The notes under the pieces were generated by a model. The model worked only from the letters and a program-made list of their open reading frames with translations. It was not told where the DNA came from and ran no database searches. A stretch of DNA of 64,000 nucleotides, from positions 46,036,842-46,100,841 of the forward strand of contig NC_091934.1 of the NCBI RefSeq assembly GCF_041260155.1, written 5' to 3'. Shown here piece after piece: positions 10,836 through 23,372 of the stretch (position 1 is the first letter of the stretch; the number at the start of each line of letters is the position of its first letter). The position numbers and the translations under genes are program-made. This DNA comes from Ptychodera flava (lineage: Eukaryota > Hemichordata > Enteropneusta > Ptychoderidae).

Positions 10836-13800
10836 ATGACTTTGAACCCTCTTGCGAACCCTAAAGGAGTCAAGCTCCTTTGTGAGCTCTGCCAAAAACC
10901 TGCATTTATCCAATGTACGCAGTGTAGAGTGACATATTACTGGTGAGTATGTACATCTGTACCACCGTTCTTGATTTGTACAGTACCGATCAGTATGCTA
11001 ACTCCGTGGTATATTTCATGAGTGCAAAAGATATAACGACTTAGCAATAGTGTAACGGTTATCGCTTGTGGTTCATAAGGTTTTAGTTTCCATGTTCCGA
11101 ATCTTATCTTTTATTAACAGTTACTGCAATATATCCGGGGAATATACCCGGGAATATATCAGACCCTCTAATTATAAACGCGAGACATATGTAATTCTTC
11201 TGGATTCTTGTCGCTGGATCCTTCAAGCCCTACCACGTAGTACCATAGACATGCGACAGTATACTTACTGTCTTCCCCCCCTCTAATTGTCTATGGTGCA
11301 ATGTATGAATTCATTGCGCAAATCACTAGGTCAGCAAACAGTATTGAAAGAAGGTATGACAACATAATATTCAAAACTATTCGTTGATGTAAATGAAAAA
11401 AATAAGTGTTATTCATACACAAACCATTTTATCAACAAAATTAAACTCCCAATGGAAACGTATCAAAATCAGCGCATATTTCTACCATTAAAACAAGTTG
11501 TTATATAATGAAAACATACAGAATACACTAAGAAATACATAGATATTTTTTATATAATTATTATATTTATCTTGTTATGTCAGAAAAAGATTGAACTTAT
11601 TTCATATAATTTTTATTTCTACGAAATGTTATGCAAATCCTGTATTTACAAGCAATAAATTATTATTACGATTATTATTATTACATAAATGAATGTCAGG
11701 CCACGAAGAATTCTGCTCTATTTCAGGTAGTAAGAATTAGAGGGGCAGGTTTTTTATCAACTTTATTTCTGAGCAAATTGACTGGCTGTGCACAACTTTC
11801 AAAAGTGATCAAATAATTGAAATCACATAAACAGTAAATATAAATAACCAATAATGTTAGAACCATGAGTTGAGTACTCCTGCTTCAAAGGCCTGTGTCA
11901 GGTGTTATATTATTTTGTCTGGAAATTTACAAACTAGATTACCCTTTTGATGGAAAACAAAAGGCTATAACACCTCCATAATCCTTGTGCAGACTAGGAC
12001 AAACTTGAACAAACTTTGTGAAAGCTGTATCTGGAACCTGCAAATTTAGTAATTGATACAATGGTACTACTATTTCTCTATCACATGCTATGGCATTTGG
12101 ACCATTGTGTAATTATTTTAAGGTTGGAACTTGTTTCTTTCTTCAGTGGCAAAGAACACCAGAGAGCTGACTGGGAAGGTATACATGAGAAAATATGTCA
12201 ACTTTTAATACCATTGAGAACAATGTCACTGCCATTCTTACCATCAGAAGAAGAAAGAAAGAAGAGAGAGGATGAGAAATTACGCAGACAGGTAATATAT
12301 GCAAGTTGCTATGTGATAATATGACTTATTACACAGACAGGTAAATATGCAAGCTTCAGTTTGAAAGTATGACTTACATTAAACAGACAGGTAATATATG
12401 CAAGCTGTAGTTTGAAAGTATGACTACATTTAATAGCGCTGATCGCAAATGACGTCACTGTTCTCTCTCATTAATATGCATAAATAAACATTTGTCCGCA
12501 TTTTCTGCATAAACGACGAAAATAAAACCTGCTAGTGTTAGAAAGGCTATTTAGCGTCACACTTATTCGTATGAATTGATAACTGAGACTACAAGCTGCA
12601 ACAACAGCCGCGCATACAACGACAAAATTTGTCCGAATTTCAGCATATTTGTCAGAAAGTCGCGCACGTGCAGCTATATTTAGTAACAAACCCGAAATCG
12701 CGATCAACGCTATTACAAAGACAGCTGTTATTTCTAAGTAAAAGCGCTACAATACAATGTAGTGAGTTAGTTTAGTTTTGGCACACAGTCAGCAATCTCT
12801 AAAAGCTCTAAACCTGCTTTCTTTCAGCTCCACATGATAGAATTGACAAGGACAACTGGACAAAAACTTCTCTTTGAAGGCAAACATGCCCAGGCTGTAC
12901 CAGCTGCTATGCAGTCACTGAGATTTAGTATAGATGTCCATGGTTTAAATAGCATTGAATTAGTTCCTTCCTATCTCATACTAGGAGAAGCAAGCATTGG
13001 TAAGATAATCTGCATATTAAGAGAGTTTTCATGATGGAAGTACCTCCAACCATACTTGAAAGAAGAAATCATATTGCAAAACCGTCAATCTATATTGTCG
13101 ATCTATACCATAAAATGATGGAAAAATATTAATTTTTTAATGACATTTATTGTATTTGTTTATTATGATATGATATTTTATGATTTATGCTTTGTATGAA
13201 ATGTTGATGCTTCACATCATAATAGTGATAATGACAGCACACTGGACAAGTAGTTGGATGACAAGGAAATTAACAACGAAATTCTCAAAATTTTGTAACA
13301 GTTTTTTGGCCACAAATTAATCGCTTGCATTTTTATTTCAAAATACTGATTAATAAAATTGTTGCCTGAACAAGTAGATATTTCACAATTAAAGCTAGAA
13401 TGTGCCTTGGGGACAGATACATATATTCAGACTCGTAAATATTGACAATTCTTCTCTGTTGTATGACTTGTTTGGGCTCATTTTAAAGCTGTCTGAGGAA
13501 AGAAAATTTCCCTTACTGTTTTGAAAACAGAAAATTTCATTTTTCTCCATTTTGAATTTTTGATATATCAGTAAATCTTGGGTAATTTAGTTTCCTTATT
13601 CCAAACTTTTCATGCTGATGAGATTGATTGCTGATTGAAAATTTTATGGAAATAATTAAAAAAAATTTAAAGACTTTCACTTTCAAGGCCTGTACTACTT
13701 TAAACCAGCTCCAGTTTCATAGGGAAAAGATAGTTACATGGCAACTCTATGTAATATCTACCTGCTACATTTGTACTCTAGGTCTTGGTAAACTGTCACA

Positions 13801-15827
13801 GGCTGAGGAGTATTTGGCACAGGCACAGTGGACAGTGCTGAAGACACCAGACTGTGGTAATGCTATCAAGTCCAGACTCTACAGAAATCTTGGATTGCTG
13901 TATGCAGCACAGGGGAATTTTGAAGAGTCGTTACGACAACTTGCAGATGATGTAAGAATTGACAATTATTACTGATATTAAATTTTGTCAAAATGATCAT
14001 GATGTAGATAGAATACAACATCAAAAAGATGTTCATATCTATCAGAGCTCTGGACTTAACAAGACTTAATATAGCTTGAAACATCTACTGCAGTTACCTG
14101 TTGTGGTTTAGAAGCAGTGGTCTGAAAACTGAAGGTTTTCATCTGGGATACCTGTTAACAGGTGAACAGTATAGTAATATGCAAATTACATAGCACTCAT
14201 GCTACTGGAAAGGCATATCCTGAAAGCAGAGAAATAGACACAATGAACATAGAAATAGAGTGAAACTCATTTATTTATCAGATGTCACATATACTGAAAC
14301 CTAACAGAAATGTGTACAGAAAGAACTTGAATACTATTTTATCGTCTGAATATGCAGATTCAATGAGGAATTTGATTGTAATAACTTTAACTGTATGTTT
14401 GTTTAGATATACCATGCATCAGAGGAGTTTGGTACTGATGACATCCACACATCAGGGGGATACTTCCACATGGCAAATGTATTCTTCAGACAAAACAGAA
14501 TGGATATTGCAGACTCTCTCTACACAAGGGTTACTGATATCTGGCATACACACTTGTTAAAGATTGTCAAGATTCGTACACGCACTCCGAGTACGCCCTC
14601 TGGTGTTGGACCAGCAGCAACACAACCAAGGGATGAAGAAGAAGCTTTAGGTAAGATGAACTCTGTTGTGTAAGATGAACTCTGTTGTGTAACCTGTGTA
14701 GCATTTCATTGTTGATTCATACTTCAGGTTACATTTCTATAGACATTTTTGTCACATTAATATATTGGATACTATCTTTCCAGTGATTATCACATCAGCT
14801 AATGGTGCGACAATTTGTGCGACAATTTATCATAAATCTCAGCTAATGATGCGACAATCTAAATCTCGTTGATTAATTTGTCTGTATACTAAAGATAAAG
14901 AAATTAGTGAAGTGTTTTGAAAGCTTTAAACAAAATGAAAATGATGCTTGGTTGGCATCAGAGATAAACCCACCTGTTTGTGGCTTCATCAATTGTATGA
15001 CAAGTCGAGCTAAAAACATTTCTCAATGTAAGACAACTTCTCCTTGTGTTGTTATAGATGAAGCCCAGGAAGCTGAAGCTAAACAAGTATTGAATTCAAT
15101 CCATGATATCCGTGAGCAGACACCAGATGAAACAGCCACTGTCATGGCTAAAATCAGCCATGCACTGGCAATGCTATACTATGTGCTCACTGACACTGAA
15201 AGAGTAAGTAATGCTATCCAAACATACAGAAATATATCACCTAACCCTAGACAGTCCCTTGTCAGCCTCTACTATTACACATAAGAGCCAAAGGCAAGCT
15301 CAATATTGAAAAGGTGTGATTACAATTGACAGTTGCAATTATGAGTCTAGCCATGCCAAGAAATACATTACGTTCAATACAGTGTTTATTAGAGTTATTT
15401 GGGAATTCAAAGTTTTCAAAGTGCATTTGATTTTGCAAAATCAAGTGTCAGCTATGTGAAATATTCAAAGCTAAAACCTGTACAGGAAATGAAGAGATAG
15501 TGTAAATTGGAAAATTTATTTTACAATAGACATACACCAGTGCATTCCACATTAAGTTCTTTATTGGGCTAATTTTTCCATGTATTCTTCTGACAGCAAA
15601 GAAAGTTCGCTCTGCAATAATAGCATTATAAATGCAGTGAAATTGTGATTAATTGTCTTCATTTTGCTACATTTTAGGCGAAGGAATACGCCAAGAAAGC
15701 AATGAATGCTGTGGAAGCGTCCAATGAAATGGAGAGTACAATGTCTTTGGATATCATAGAATTTGTGAGGATAGCCAACCAACCACCAATCTCCAAAGAA
15801 AGTACATTCTTACAAGCTTCAATGTAG
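10836..15827 (+). CDS. ZMYND12: MYND zinc-finger and TPR protein, ZMYND12 orthologue, seven exons, 377 aa
   Basis: ZMYND12 is a ciliary/flagellar protein linked to sperm axoneme assembly in mammals. Coding exons are 10836-10942, 12147-12291, 12828-12999, 13782-13951, 14407-14650, 15058-15203 and 15678-15827; phases are consistent and the stop is TAG. Residues 1-53 form the MYND finger with ligands C16, C19, C27, C30, C36, H40, H49 and C53. The histidine in the third pair is also in the human protein as I recall it. Strong matches follow: HEKICQLLIPLRT, FEGKHAQAVPAAMQSLRF, AEEYLAQAQWTVLKTPDC, YRNLGLLYAAQGN, TSGGYFHMANVF and DEAQEAEAKQVL. The middle and C-terminal parts are helical TPR-like repeats. 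Length is close to human (365 aa). Exon 5 carries an extra Arg/Thr/Pro-rich stretch (after WHTHLLKIVK) not in the human protein. The exon 2 and exon 5 donors are tandemly duplicated. Confidence 0.95.
12282..12431 (+). repeat. Threefold tandem repeat carrying the ZMYND12 exon 2 donor
   Basis: CAGACAG followed by a GT donor occurs at the true junction (donor 12292) and again with donors at 12341 and 12391, about 50 bp apart. The intronic flanks (GTAATATATGCAAG and GTAAATATGCAAG) are repeated too. Reading past the first donor meets a stop after ten codons, so only the first gives the full protein. Confidence 0.85.
12432..12714. mobile_element. MITE of 283 bp in ZMYND12 intron 2
   Basis: The ends are inverted repeats: AATAGCGCTGATCGC at the left and its near complement GCGATCAACGCTATT at the right. 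TA flanks both ends, which would fit a TA target duplication of the Tc1/mariner type. No coding frame. Confidence 0.65.
14651..14688 (+). repeat. 19-bp tandem duplication of the ZMYND12 exon 5 donor
   Basis: GTAAGATGAACTCTGTTGT occurs twice without a gap, at 14651-14669 and 14670-14688. Each copy begins with a consensus donor (GTAAG), but only the first is preceded by the exon end TTTAG. Confidence 0.9.
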
Positions 15828-15929
15828 CTAATTATACTTGAATTAGAGGATGTGTGTTCTTTTACTTGGAAGATTTTGCATCAGTGACACAACCTACAGA
15901 TAGTTTTTTAGAACTTTGATATTTGGCAA

Positions 15930-15935
15930 AATAAA
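15930..15935 (+). terminator. Candidate poly(A) signal of ZMYND12 (proximal)
   Basis: AATAAA lies 103 bp after the stop codon. A second AATAAA at 16433-16438 is an alternative distal signal. Neither is backed by transcript data. Confidence 0.45.
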
Positions 15936-16432
15936 ACCATACACTGATATTTTAATTTAGTGTCAGTATTTCAATTGACATACAAATATGATGAACTTTG
16001 AAATAGCAGTCCAGCTAACATCTGCATCATTATACAGACATTTTATATGTCATGTCCAATACATTTGACCACAAATACTGATTTATATATATATCAGCAA
16101 AAGCACACAACTTTCCAGGTTAATGGTTACCATGACTTCCAACTATCCATCCTGTATTGCATTTTGACTCACTGAGATCAGTTTGACTTTTATGTACGGT
16201 AAATGGCATATTCACCATTCTGCAGCTTTTACACAAATCTTCCTATTCATTATAGTAACATATGCAATGTTATAAAACATTTCAACCTTTTCTATGCCTT
16301 CCAAGTTTGTATTTAAGAAATGAAAATTATAGCTTTCTATTAGTCTTCTTCTAGTTTTCAATTTGTACATAATCTTCGCATGTATACTATTCTTTTTGTG
16401 TACATAATGAGAACTTACCCATGATATTATGC

Positions 16433-16438
16433 AATAAA
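16433..16438 (+). terminator. Candidate distal poly(A) signal of ZMYND12
   Basis: AATAAA about 600 bp downstream of the stop codon. It would give a longer 3' UTR if used. Confidence 0.3.
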
Positions 16439-17429
16439 TGATGAATTTTCTGTGCTGTTTTTAACATGCATAGGAATACAGTATATTTGGTTCCAAAGTG
16501 CAGAGTTTATGGAATGGGTTGGAATGGGGAATGTATGCTTTGACAGTGTCAAATAGAAATATTGAGTGAAGAGATTGATCAGGTGTCAGGCCAAAGCAAA
16601 CAATACATGTATTCAACATTGTCAGCCAAAGGTGTTTATTTGGGCAGGCAATGTTCCCTCAAAACAACCCTTGGTAGAACAGGCCTAGAATGCATGCGAA
16701 GCCATTTCATTGATAATGCTATCACCCAGTTAGAAATGGCCTGTGAGAAGCCAATCACATATCATTTCACAATAAGCAGCCAATCCGGTACTCCAATATC
16801 ACTGCATATACATCATCAACCCCAAGGGCATGACTTAAACAGAGGGACATATCCTAGTGGTTTTTTTTTGCTGTTGAGACTTTGACTGAACATGATAAAA
16901 AGCAGTAAACAGCAACAATGCAAAGACTGGCAGTGTCAAGTTCTTGTACTGATAATCCCTTCATGTTGCTGCATATCGGATGTACAAGCAGAAGGTGAAC
17001 ATTATGAATTTTTTCTCAATCTAACACATTTGACAGTCTCTAGAGTGGATGAATGTTTGAAATCTTCCTGATTGCTTTTTTGCAGGCATCACAATTGGTT
17101 GTCCTTCCATAAAATGTGCCATAAACTGTGACAGCATGCTGTCAGTACCTTTGCTCAGTCTTCCATCTTCCACTGTTTGTTGAGCTTTGTAAAGTATAGT
17201 CTGCAGAGATACTGGGAGCCATCATATTCTTTTGGCACTTACCAAAAATAACTTTCAATATGACCAGCGGGTGTTCTAGGTTTGCTGTGTGTGTGTTACT
17301 TCCATGATTTGGGGAATTGTATCCATGCGCTGGCACATTTCCGATGTTCCACCCTTCCTCTTGAAATACAGGAACAATGATATCTGGGTGTAGCTTTGAA
17401 TCTAAGATTATGCAAATTGTATTACAGTG
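16439..17429. other. Intergenic DNA, nothing recognised
   Basis: A 107-codon frame at 16562-16885 has no family motif, no splice context and ends in a run of T; I treat it as chance. The rest is AT-rich. Confidence 0.4.
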
Positions 17430-17590
17430 GAGACGTGGAAGATGAATACCATTTCCTATTGATCTGTACAATTTATAACTATCTCAGAGCTGAATATTTA
17501 CCACGTGATACATACATTGGACCAAATTATGATAAATTTCAAAGATTAATGATAACATCAGATTGAGATGTAGTAGACCTCTGTTTATTC
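17430..17590 (+). mobile_element. Decayed LINE 3' scrap
   Basis: The plus-strand translation reads DVEDEYHFLLIC, then NYLRAEYLP and KFQRLM. This resembles the C-terminal tail of many invertebrate non-LTR reverse transcriptases (E-D-E-Y-H-F-L-L-x-C, then LR.KY). Only about 50 residues remain and no reverse transcriptase core is near, so it is a short 5'-truncated remnant. The clade is not determinable here. Confidence 0.5.
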
Positions 17591-18193
17591 ATAAAACCAA
17601 TTAAATTAAGAAATTCCAGAATCAATCCATAATGTTCCCTTTTCTTCCTTACAATTTAGCTCGCTATGTGCATTTCACATGTATAGTTATACTTTTAATG
17701 AAATGTAGTTTTCTGCAAGCAGTTTATCTATCTATGGAATGTGCAACCTCAGCGCTCTATCACAAGATCCCGATTGCCATTGTGTAGACTTTGACACCAC
17801 ATACAATTTCTGTTTACTTTTTACTTGTAAAGTTTGGGACAGTGGACTTGCATGATTTGAACCTTTTGCCAAAAAGCTTGACACAGAACTATAGAGTGTT
17901 CATGCACAGGTTGGTTGGAGAGACTCTACTGTGCATGTGCTGTGCATTCCGCACAGTGGCATTCATTCAAAAATAGCGTCAATGACACTGTAGCTCCCAT
18001 CCTGGACTATTTAGTGTTTGTTCTCTGGTCAGATATTTGAACATGTGTGAAAGGGATAAAGTGCATGAAGTGAAAATACTTAAATGTAATGTACTGGAGA
18101 CAGTGAAATATGTTTAATGTATTTATTCAGAATATAAATGGAAAAAATACAGAATTAGAAATATCGAATACTGTGATACAACCATTAACTAAA
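17591..18193. other. Intergenic DNA, nothing recognised
   Basis: AT-rich sequence with no supported gene, repeat or motif. Confidence 0.4.
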
Positions 18194-19290
18194 CAAGTCA
18201 TTGACAATGACAGTCCCTACTTGTAATAGGAGTATTAGTCTTGATGGGGCAGGAAAATGTGGTCATTAAGAAGTATCACTGGAGTGTATATGTTGAGATC
18301 TATGGGCAAATAGGTCTATGTCGTTGTTCCCAATTTGAAACACATGAGGCATGTCTTAAGTTATGGTTCTAAATCGGGAAAAAAGATCAGACCTCTAGCA
18401 GTATTGGCCAGCCAAGAAATACATATGCGCATAATAAATGAGGTACAAGATGTGACATCTTACGGTCTAATATCCTATCAAAATTGGAGGGTATAGAACT
18501 TGTGGTTACTGAGATATGCATATATATGTATAATCAAGGTCAAAGGTCATTGAGGTTACATGACATTTTGAAAAAAAAATTATATTGCTAATTAATCCCT
18601 ATATGCCAAAAAATCAGACCTCTAGCTCTATTTGCTTGCCCAGAATTAGATGTGTGCAAAATTAATGAGGTAAAGCATGTGTTGTCATAAGGTCTCCCAT
18701 CCTACTAAATACAAAGGACATAGCACTTGTAGTTACTTATTTATTGACATAAACATATATTTTACGTAAAAGGTCATCAAGGTCACATGACATTTGGTCA
18801 AAAAATTTCTCTCCTATAGTTATCCCTGTATACCAAAAATCAGACATCCAGCTCTATTGGCTTGCTCAGAATGAGATATGTGCATAATTAATGAGCTACA
18901 ATATGTGGCATCATAAGGTATCCAATCATACCAGATATGAAGGGTGTAGCACTTGTGGTTACTGAGTTATGGACAAATGTGTATATTTGAGGTCAAAGGT
19001 CACCGAGGTCACATTACATTTTGTCAAAAATATTTTCTCCTATAGTTATCCCTATATATCAAAAATCAGACCTCTGGCTCTATTGGCTTGCTCAAAATTA
19101 GATATGCACATAATTAATGAGGTACAATATGTGGCATCATAAGGTGTCCCATCATACTATACATGAAGGGTGTAGCACTTGTGGTTACTGAGTTATGGAC
19201 AAATATGTATATTTGAGGTCAAAGGTCACCGAAGTCATGTCACATTTGTCAAAAAATTGTAGTGCTAGGTTATCCCTATATACCAAATAT
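18194..19290 (-). mobile_element. Helentron-like non-autonomous element, copy C
   Basis: It starts with CAA, then a perfect hairpin GTCATTGACAATGAC (18197-18211) and CAGTCCCTAC. The interior has about four copies of a roughly 225-bp unit with GTGGTTACTGAGTTATGG and AGGTCAAAGGTCA. It matches the element at 61570-62947 but lacks its far end (GTGGGGACTAA), so the right boundary is approximate. No coding capacity. Confidence 0.7.
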
Positions 19291-20506
19291 AGTTATCAAA
19301 ACAAACCACCAATTGTATGAAACATGGGCCTAAATACAGACAGACTGACATTCACAGACTGGCACAGAGTGATGACATTGACCCCAAGTGTGCCTTGGCC
19401 CATGGAGAGTGATAAAGATATAACAAAAAGCTGAATGTAATGATAAAATAGTTAAGTATAGGCCTACAGACACTGAGGGTGAATATGTTACAGCAATTTG
19501 ATTAGTTTCTTTTCGTTTTCTACTTCTGTGATAATTTTTAAGACAATCAAACTGCAAGGCAGTTTTAATATTTAATTGACATAATTTAATTTAATATTTA
19601 ATATTTATTATTTTATATAATTTAATTGACATACATGTTATCTTTTACAAGCACACAGCAAACTGTTCTTGATTTTTCATTTACAATATTTGACATAGAC
19701 TGAAATACATAACATGCAACCAATATTTACATTTTGCCCATGCACCAGATACTTGGAGAGATTTCAACATGCAATCATTAACTCAGAAACCCTATAGGGA
19801 AAAGTAAACATTGTTTTCTTCCAGAACAGCTGGTATATCCACATCTGGAGCAACTTACAAACTTAACCAATTACACAAGGATGATGACACAAGAGATAAA
19901 GTTAAACTGTGGTGAACTTGACTATTCCTTTCAAATCCTTACCTAACTTGATTGACATCTTAAACTAAAATACACTGCATGTTTAATGGCACACAAAAAT
20001 ACATCAGGGGTGTACCATTTGATAAAAGAGGGTTGCCTGGAAGATTGATGAGGAACATCTTTTTTATCCGATACACTGTACATTCTTTTTTTCCCACTAT
20101 CCCACCTTTTCTTTTTGACAAACCTTCTGTGGCTGATTTTTTTATTGACATTTGTTTGGATTTTTTTCAAATCTGCCAGGACCTCAGGACCCCCCCCCCC
20201 CCCCTCCATCACTCTTTAACATTGAAAAAACTTTGAATATATTTGTTGGAAACCAAACCTGCTGAAATCACCTCAGCTATGTTTTCTCATTATTTTTTAC
20301 CGCATTTCAACACCAAATACAGTTTACCATTTCAAATGCTTACTGAATCACAACATTATCTTAAACATAGGGCCAATGTCCCTGAAGCTACTATAGACAT
20401 GGATACAAAATTAAGTATTTCCTGACTGTATGAAATCATCTCACTAAGGTCATCCTAGGGACCTGTTAACCAAATATTAAAGCTGTCTGACCAGCGGTTT
20501 TGAAAA
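19291..20506. other. Intergenic DNA with a scrap of repeat at its right end
   Basis: AT-rich DNA with a C-homopolymer near 20190. The last 80 bp (about 20428-20506) matches the internal repeat of the adjacent element, so a truncated copy probably abuts it. Overlapping frames at 19943-20236 occur on both strands and are not supported as genes. Confidence 0.5.
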
Positions 20507-21716
20507 AACAAGCGACCCAATAGTCGACAGAGCTCTGCTGTGTTATGTAGAGAGCAACTTTTTGTGACATATGTATTGATAAAGATGGTTGAGATCTTTG
20601 ATAGCTCATTTCAGGATGGCCTGACCTAAAATGGCAACATTAGCTGCAAAAATACAAAATTGATGATTTCATCATAATTATGTATAAAAACGTATACCAA
20701 ATATCAAAGCTATCACATGAGTAACTTTTGAGAAACAAATATTTTGACCAAAAATGGCAAAAATTGACCCAAAATACAAAATTGAAGATTTCATCAAATT
20801 TCACTATATCACACTAGGAGAACCCCCAGGAACCTGTATACCAAATATCAAAGGCATCAGACAAGTAGTTTTTGAGAAACACTTTTGACCAAAAATGTCA
20901 AAAATTGCACCAAAAATACAAAATTGCAGATTTCATCATATATTCTACGTATCATATTTAGTTTATCTGTAGGAACCTGTATACCAAATATCAAAGCTGT
21001 CAGACGAGCGGTTTTGATGAAATAAATTTTTGACCAAAATGACAAAAAAATTCCTTAAAATACAGATTTGCATATTTCATCACAATTTGAACAAATCCAA
21101 ATTGGGTTATCCCTAGGGACCTGTATACCAAATATCAAAGCTGTCAGACGAGTGGTTTTGATGAAATAAATTTTTGACCAAAAATGACAAAAAAATTCCT
21201 TAAAAATACAGATTTGCATATTTCATCACAATTTGAACAAATCCATTTGGGTTATCCCTAGGGACCTGTATACCAAATATCAAAGCTGTCTGACCAGCGG
21301 TTCATGAAGAAGAAGATTTTTTACCAAAACGCCTTTTTTGGCACTAATTTGTATATTTTCAACAATATCAAAAAATCAAAAAAGCACAATTATTTCAGGT
21401 CAGCCCAAAGTACTTACATGCTAATTTTCATGTAATCTGCTCAGTGGTTATTGAGATTTTCAATTTTGACTGTTTTTACATTTTTTCACTTAATTTGCAT
21501 ATTTTTGGCAATGACAACTTCATTTGAACAAAATCTCATCTACAGCCCATCATCCATGTACACACCAAATATCAAGATGAAATGTGCAGCGGTTTTGGAG
21601 TTTTTGATGTTGACGGACAGACATACAGACATACAGACATACATACATACAGACATTTCCCTAGCCTATAAGAATAGCTTCCATTGCCATATATACATAT
21701 GGCTATGGGAGCTAAA
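20507..21716 (-). mobile_element. Helentron-like non-autonomous element, second family, copy E
   Basis: It starts AACAAG, then the hairpin CGAC-CCAATA-GTCG (20513-20526) and AGAGCTCTGCTGTG. The interior has repeated blocks of about 130-150 bp with ACCAAATATCAAAGCTGTC. It ends with ACAGACAT microsatellite units and GGGAGCTAAAAA. It shares its design with 30012-31833. No coding capacity. Confidence 0.7.
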
Positions 21717-21887
21717 AATAGGAAAGAGGAGGTTTGACCCCTTTGCCATCCTGGGCATGGCAATGAACACAAACAGAAACATGGTATATAGAAGTAGACT
21801 AGATTAACAAAGGTAAGGCTGGAAGGGTTTATTACAACAATACAGCAGTATATTTCCCTGTGAAATCCAATACAAACATTCTCGCAG

Positions 21888-22093
21888 GCCAGAGCAATAA
21901 TTTCCGCTCCGCTGACCTACGCAATAATCAGCGTTGGGTGATGAGACTCGCCGAAGAGGGCGTGGTGTACGACGATGAATACAAAGAGAACAGTCCATAC
22001 TCATTGGCTGATGAAACTCAACACCTGGTTCAAGAGCAAATCAGAGCTTCCCATTGTGTGAGATATGAAAAAACTCAGAAAGCAACCATTTAG
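21888..22093 (+). other. Unexplained coding-like stretch, possible terminal exon
   Basis: After a plausible acceptor (TTCTCGCAG) a frame of about 68 codons runs to TAG 22091-22093. It is richer in G+C than its surroundings and has coding-like composition, with segments such as NNQRWVMRLAEEGVVYDDEY and LADETQHLVQEQ. I do not recognise the family and found no partner exon. It might be the last exon of an unplaced gene or a processed fragment. Confidence 0.3.
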
Positions 22094-22801
22094 ATTCATC
22101 AATGAGGACAGCTTTCTTCACATAAATGCAAAGTATTAATTTTGAAGAGTTTTGAAAGTGAAATGCTTGGATGTCAATGATGTTACTGTACGCATTTTGG
22201 TGAGTCATTACTTTATTTCAGATAAAAGTTCCAGTTACCAGGACATGAAATTTACAACTACATAATGACAATCATGACTAGAAAGGTGAAATTTATCAAT
22301 CTAAACTTTAGTTAATTTTTTTAATTTATTCAGTATGAAATAATCCACTTTTCAAAATAAGTTGCACACTTAACAGATACATGACTGACCAATTATGCAA
22401 AGATGATGTGTTCATCTTCAGGGAGACGTTTTGTGTTTGTACACGTATTGCACTGACGATGAGCTAACAAGGGAACTGATTTGAAATATTCTTTCACGAC
22501 ATTACAAACTTCGATATCCTTGGCACGTTTACCATTGACTTGACAGAACATTAAAACTACTTGCTATTTCAGTAAAGTACAATTCATTGTAGAAGTTAAA
22601 ATTTATGAGTCCCACTTTCGGCAAAAGATGGGATTCCTCTCCATTCATCATGGTATCATTGCTCACTTTGAGTGATGATAGATTTCCAGATTTTCACAAC
22701 CTGATATTTTCACAACGTGACATTTCTCTAAAACTTGTACAAAACTGGAAAATAATAACACAAACTATTACAAGAAAGAAACTGACAGAGAAACATATAT
22801 T

Positions 22802-23140
22802 TTAAGGTAGTATGCACCTTGAAACTGAAAGACTTAAACTTTTGCTCAAACTTTCCAAAAGGGAATTATTCCCTTTCAAAGTCAAGAATCAACATCTGTG
22901 GTCACTCAGGAAAATCTGGAAAAGAGAAACACATTACCCAATATTTCAGGAACATTTGAAATTCAAAATGACTGTCATCCCTCTATTTATTCCTTTGAGA
23001 AAAAGTATCTTTTAGATTTCGCAAAAATACTTTATTTAATATGTGAGTATTAAAATGAGCCATAACAAGTACTTGACCAGAAAAGCATTGGAGAATTATG
23101 AGTGTCCGAATATCTATCCTTAATGCACTTTATACCTTAA
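22802..23140. mobile_element. TTAA-flanked MITE of about 340 bp
   Basis: It begins TTAAGGTAGTATGCAC and ends ATGCACTTTATACCTTAA, an imperfect terminal inverted repeat. Related copies are at 43535-43857, 39175-39529 and, diverged, 53741-54095. TTAA at both ends suggests a piggyBac-type target. Non-coding. Confidence 0.6.
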
Positions 23141-23328
23141 AGGTATACAGTCACCTGTAATCTAAATATGCCCATATATGGTCAAAGGGGCTTTCCTTGG
23201 TATTCAAAATGCCCATGTGAGGGCGCTATTTTTAAAAGCGGCCACCCGCTTAAAATCTGTGATTGGTTAGATTTTCTCTTTCCATGGTAACTGTGGCAAA
23301 ATTGGAACAGGTGACCGTATACCTTTAA
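23137..23328. mobile_element. Second TTAA-flanked MITE, 192 bp, abutting the first
   Basis: The ends are TTAAAGGTATACAGTCACCTG and its near complement CAGGTGACCGTATACCTTTAA. It shares the TTAA at 23137-23140 with the preceding MITE. It ends 45 bp from the SLC33A1 stop codon and so may lie in that gene's 3' UTR. Confidence 0.65.
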
Positions 23329-23372
23329 TTTGTCTTGGAATTTTTTCCACTAAAATCACTGTACTGTCATTT

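Noticed and set aside
16562-16885. A 107-codon frame downstream of ZMYND12
   Set aside because: No motif or splice context, and it ends in a T homopolymer and Leu codons; likely chance or 3' flank.
17142-17471. A 109-codon minus-strand frame
   Set aside because: It is antisense to the LINE scrap and has no recognisable domain.
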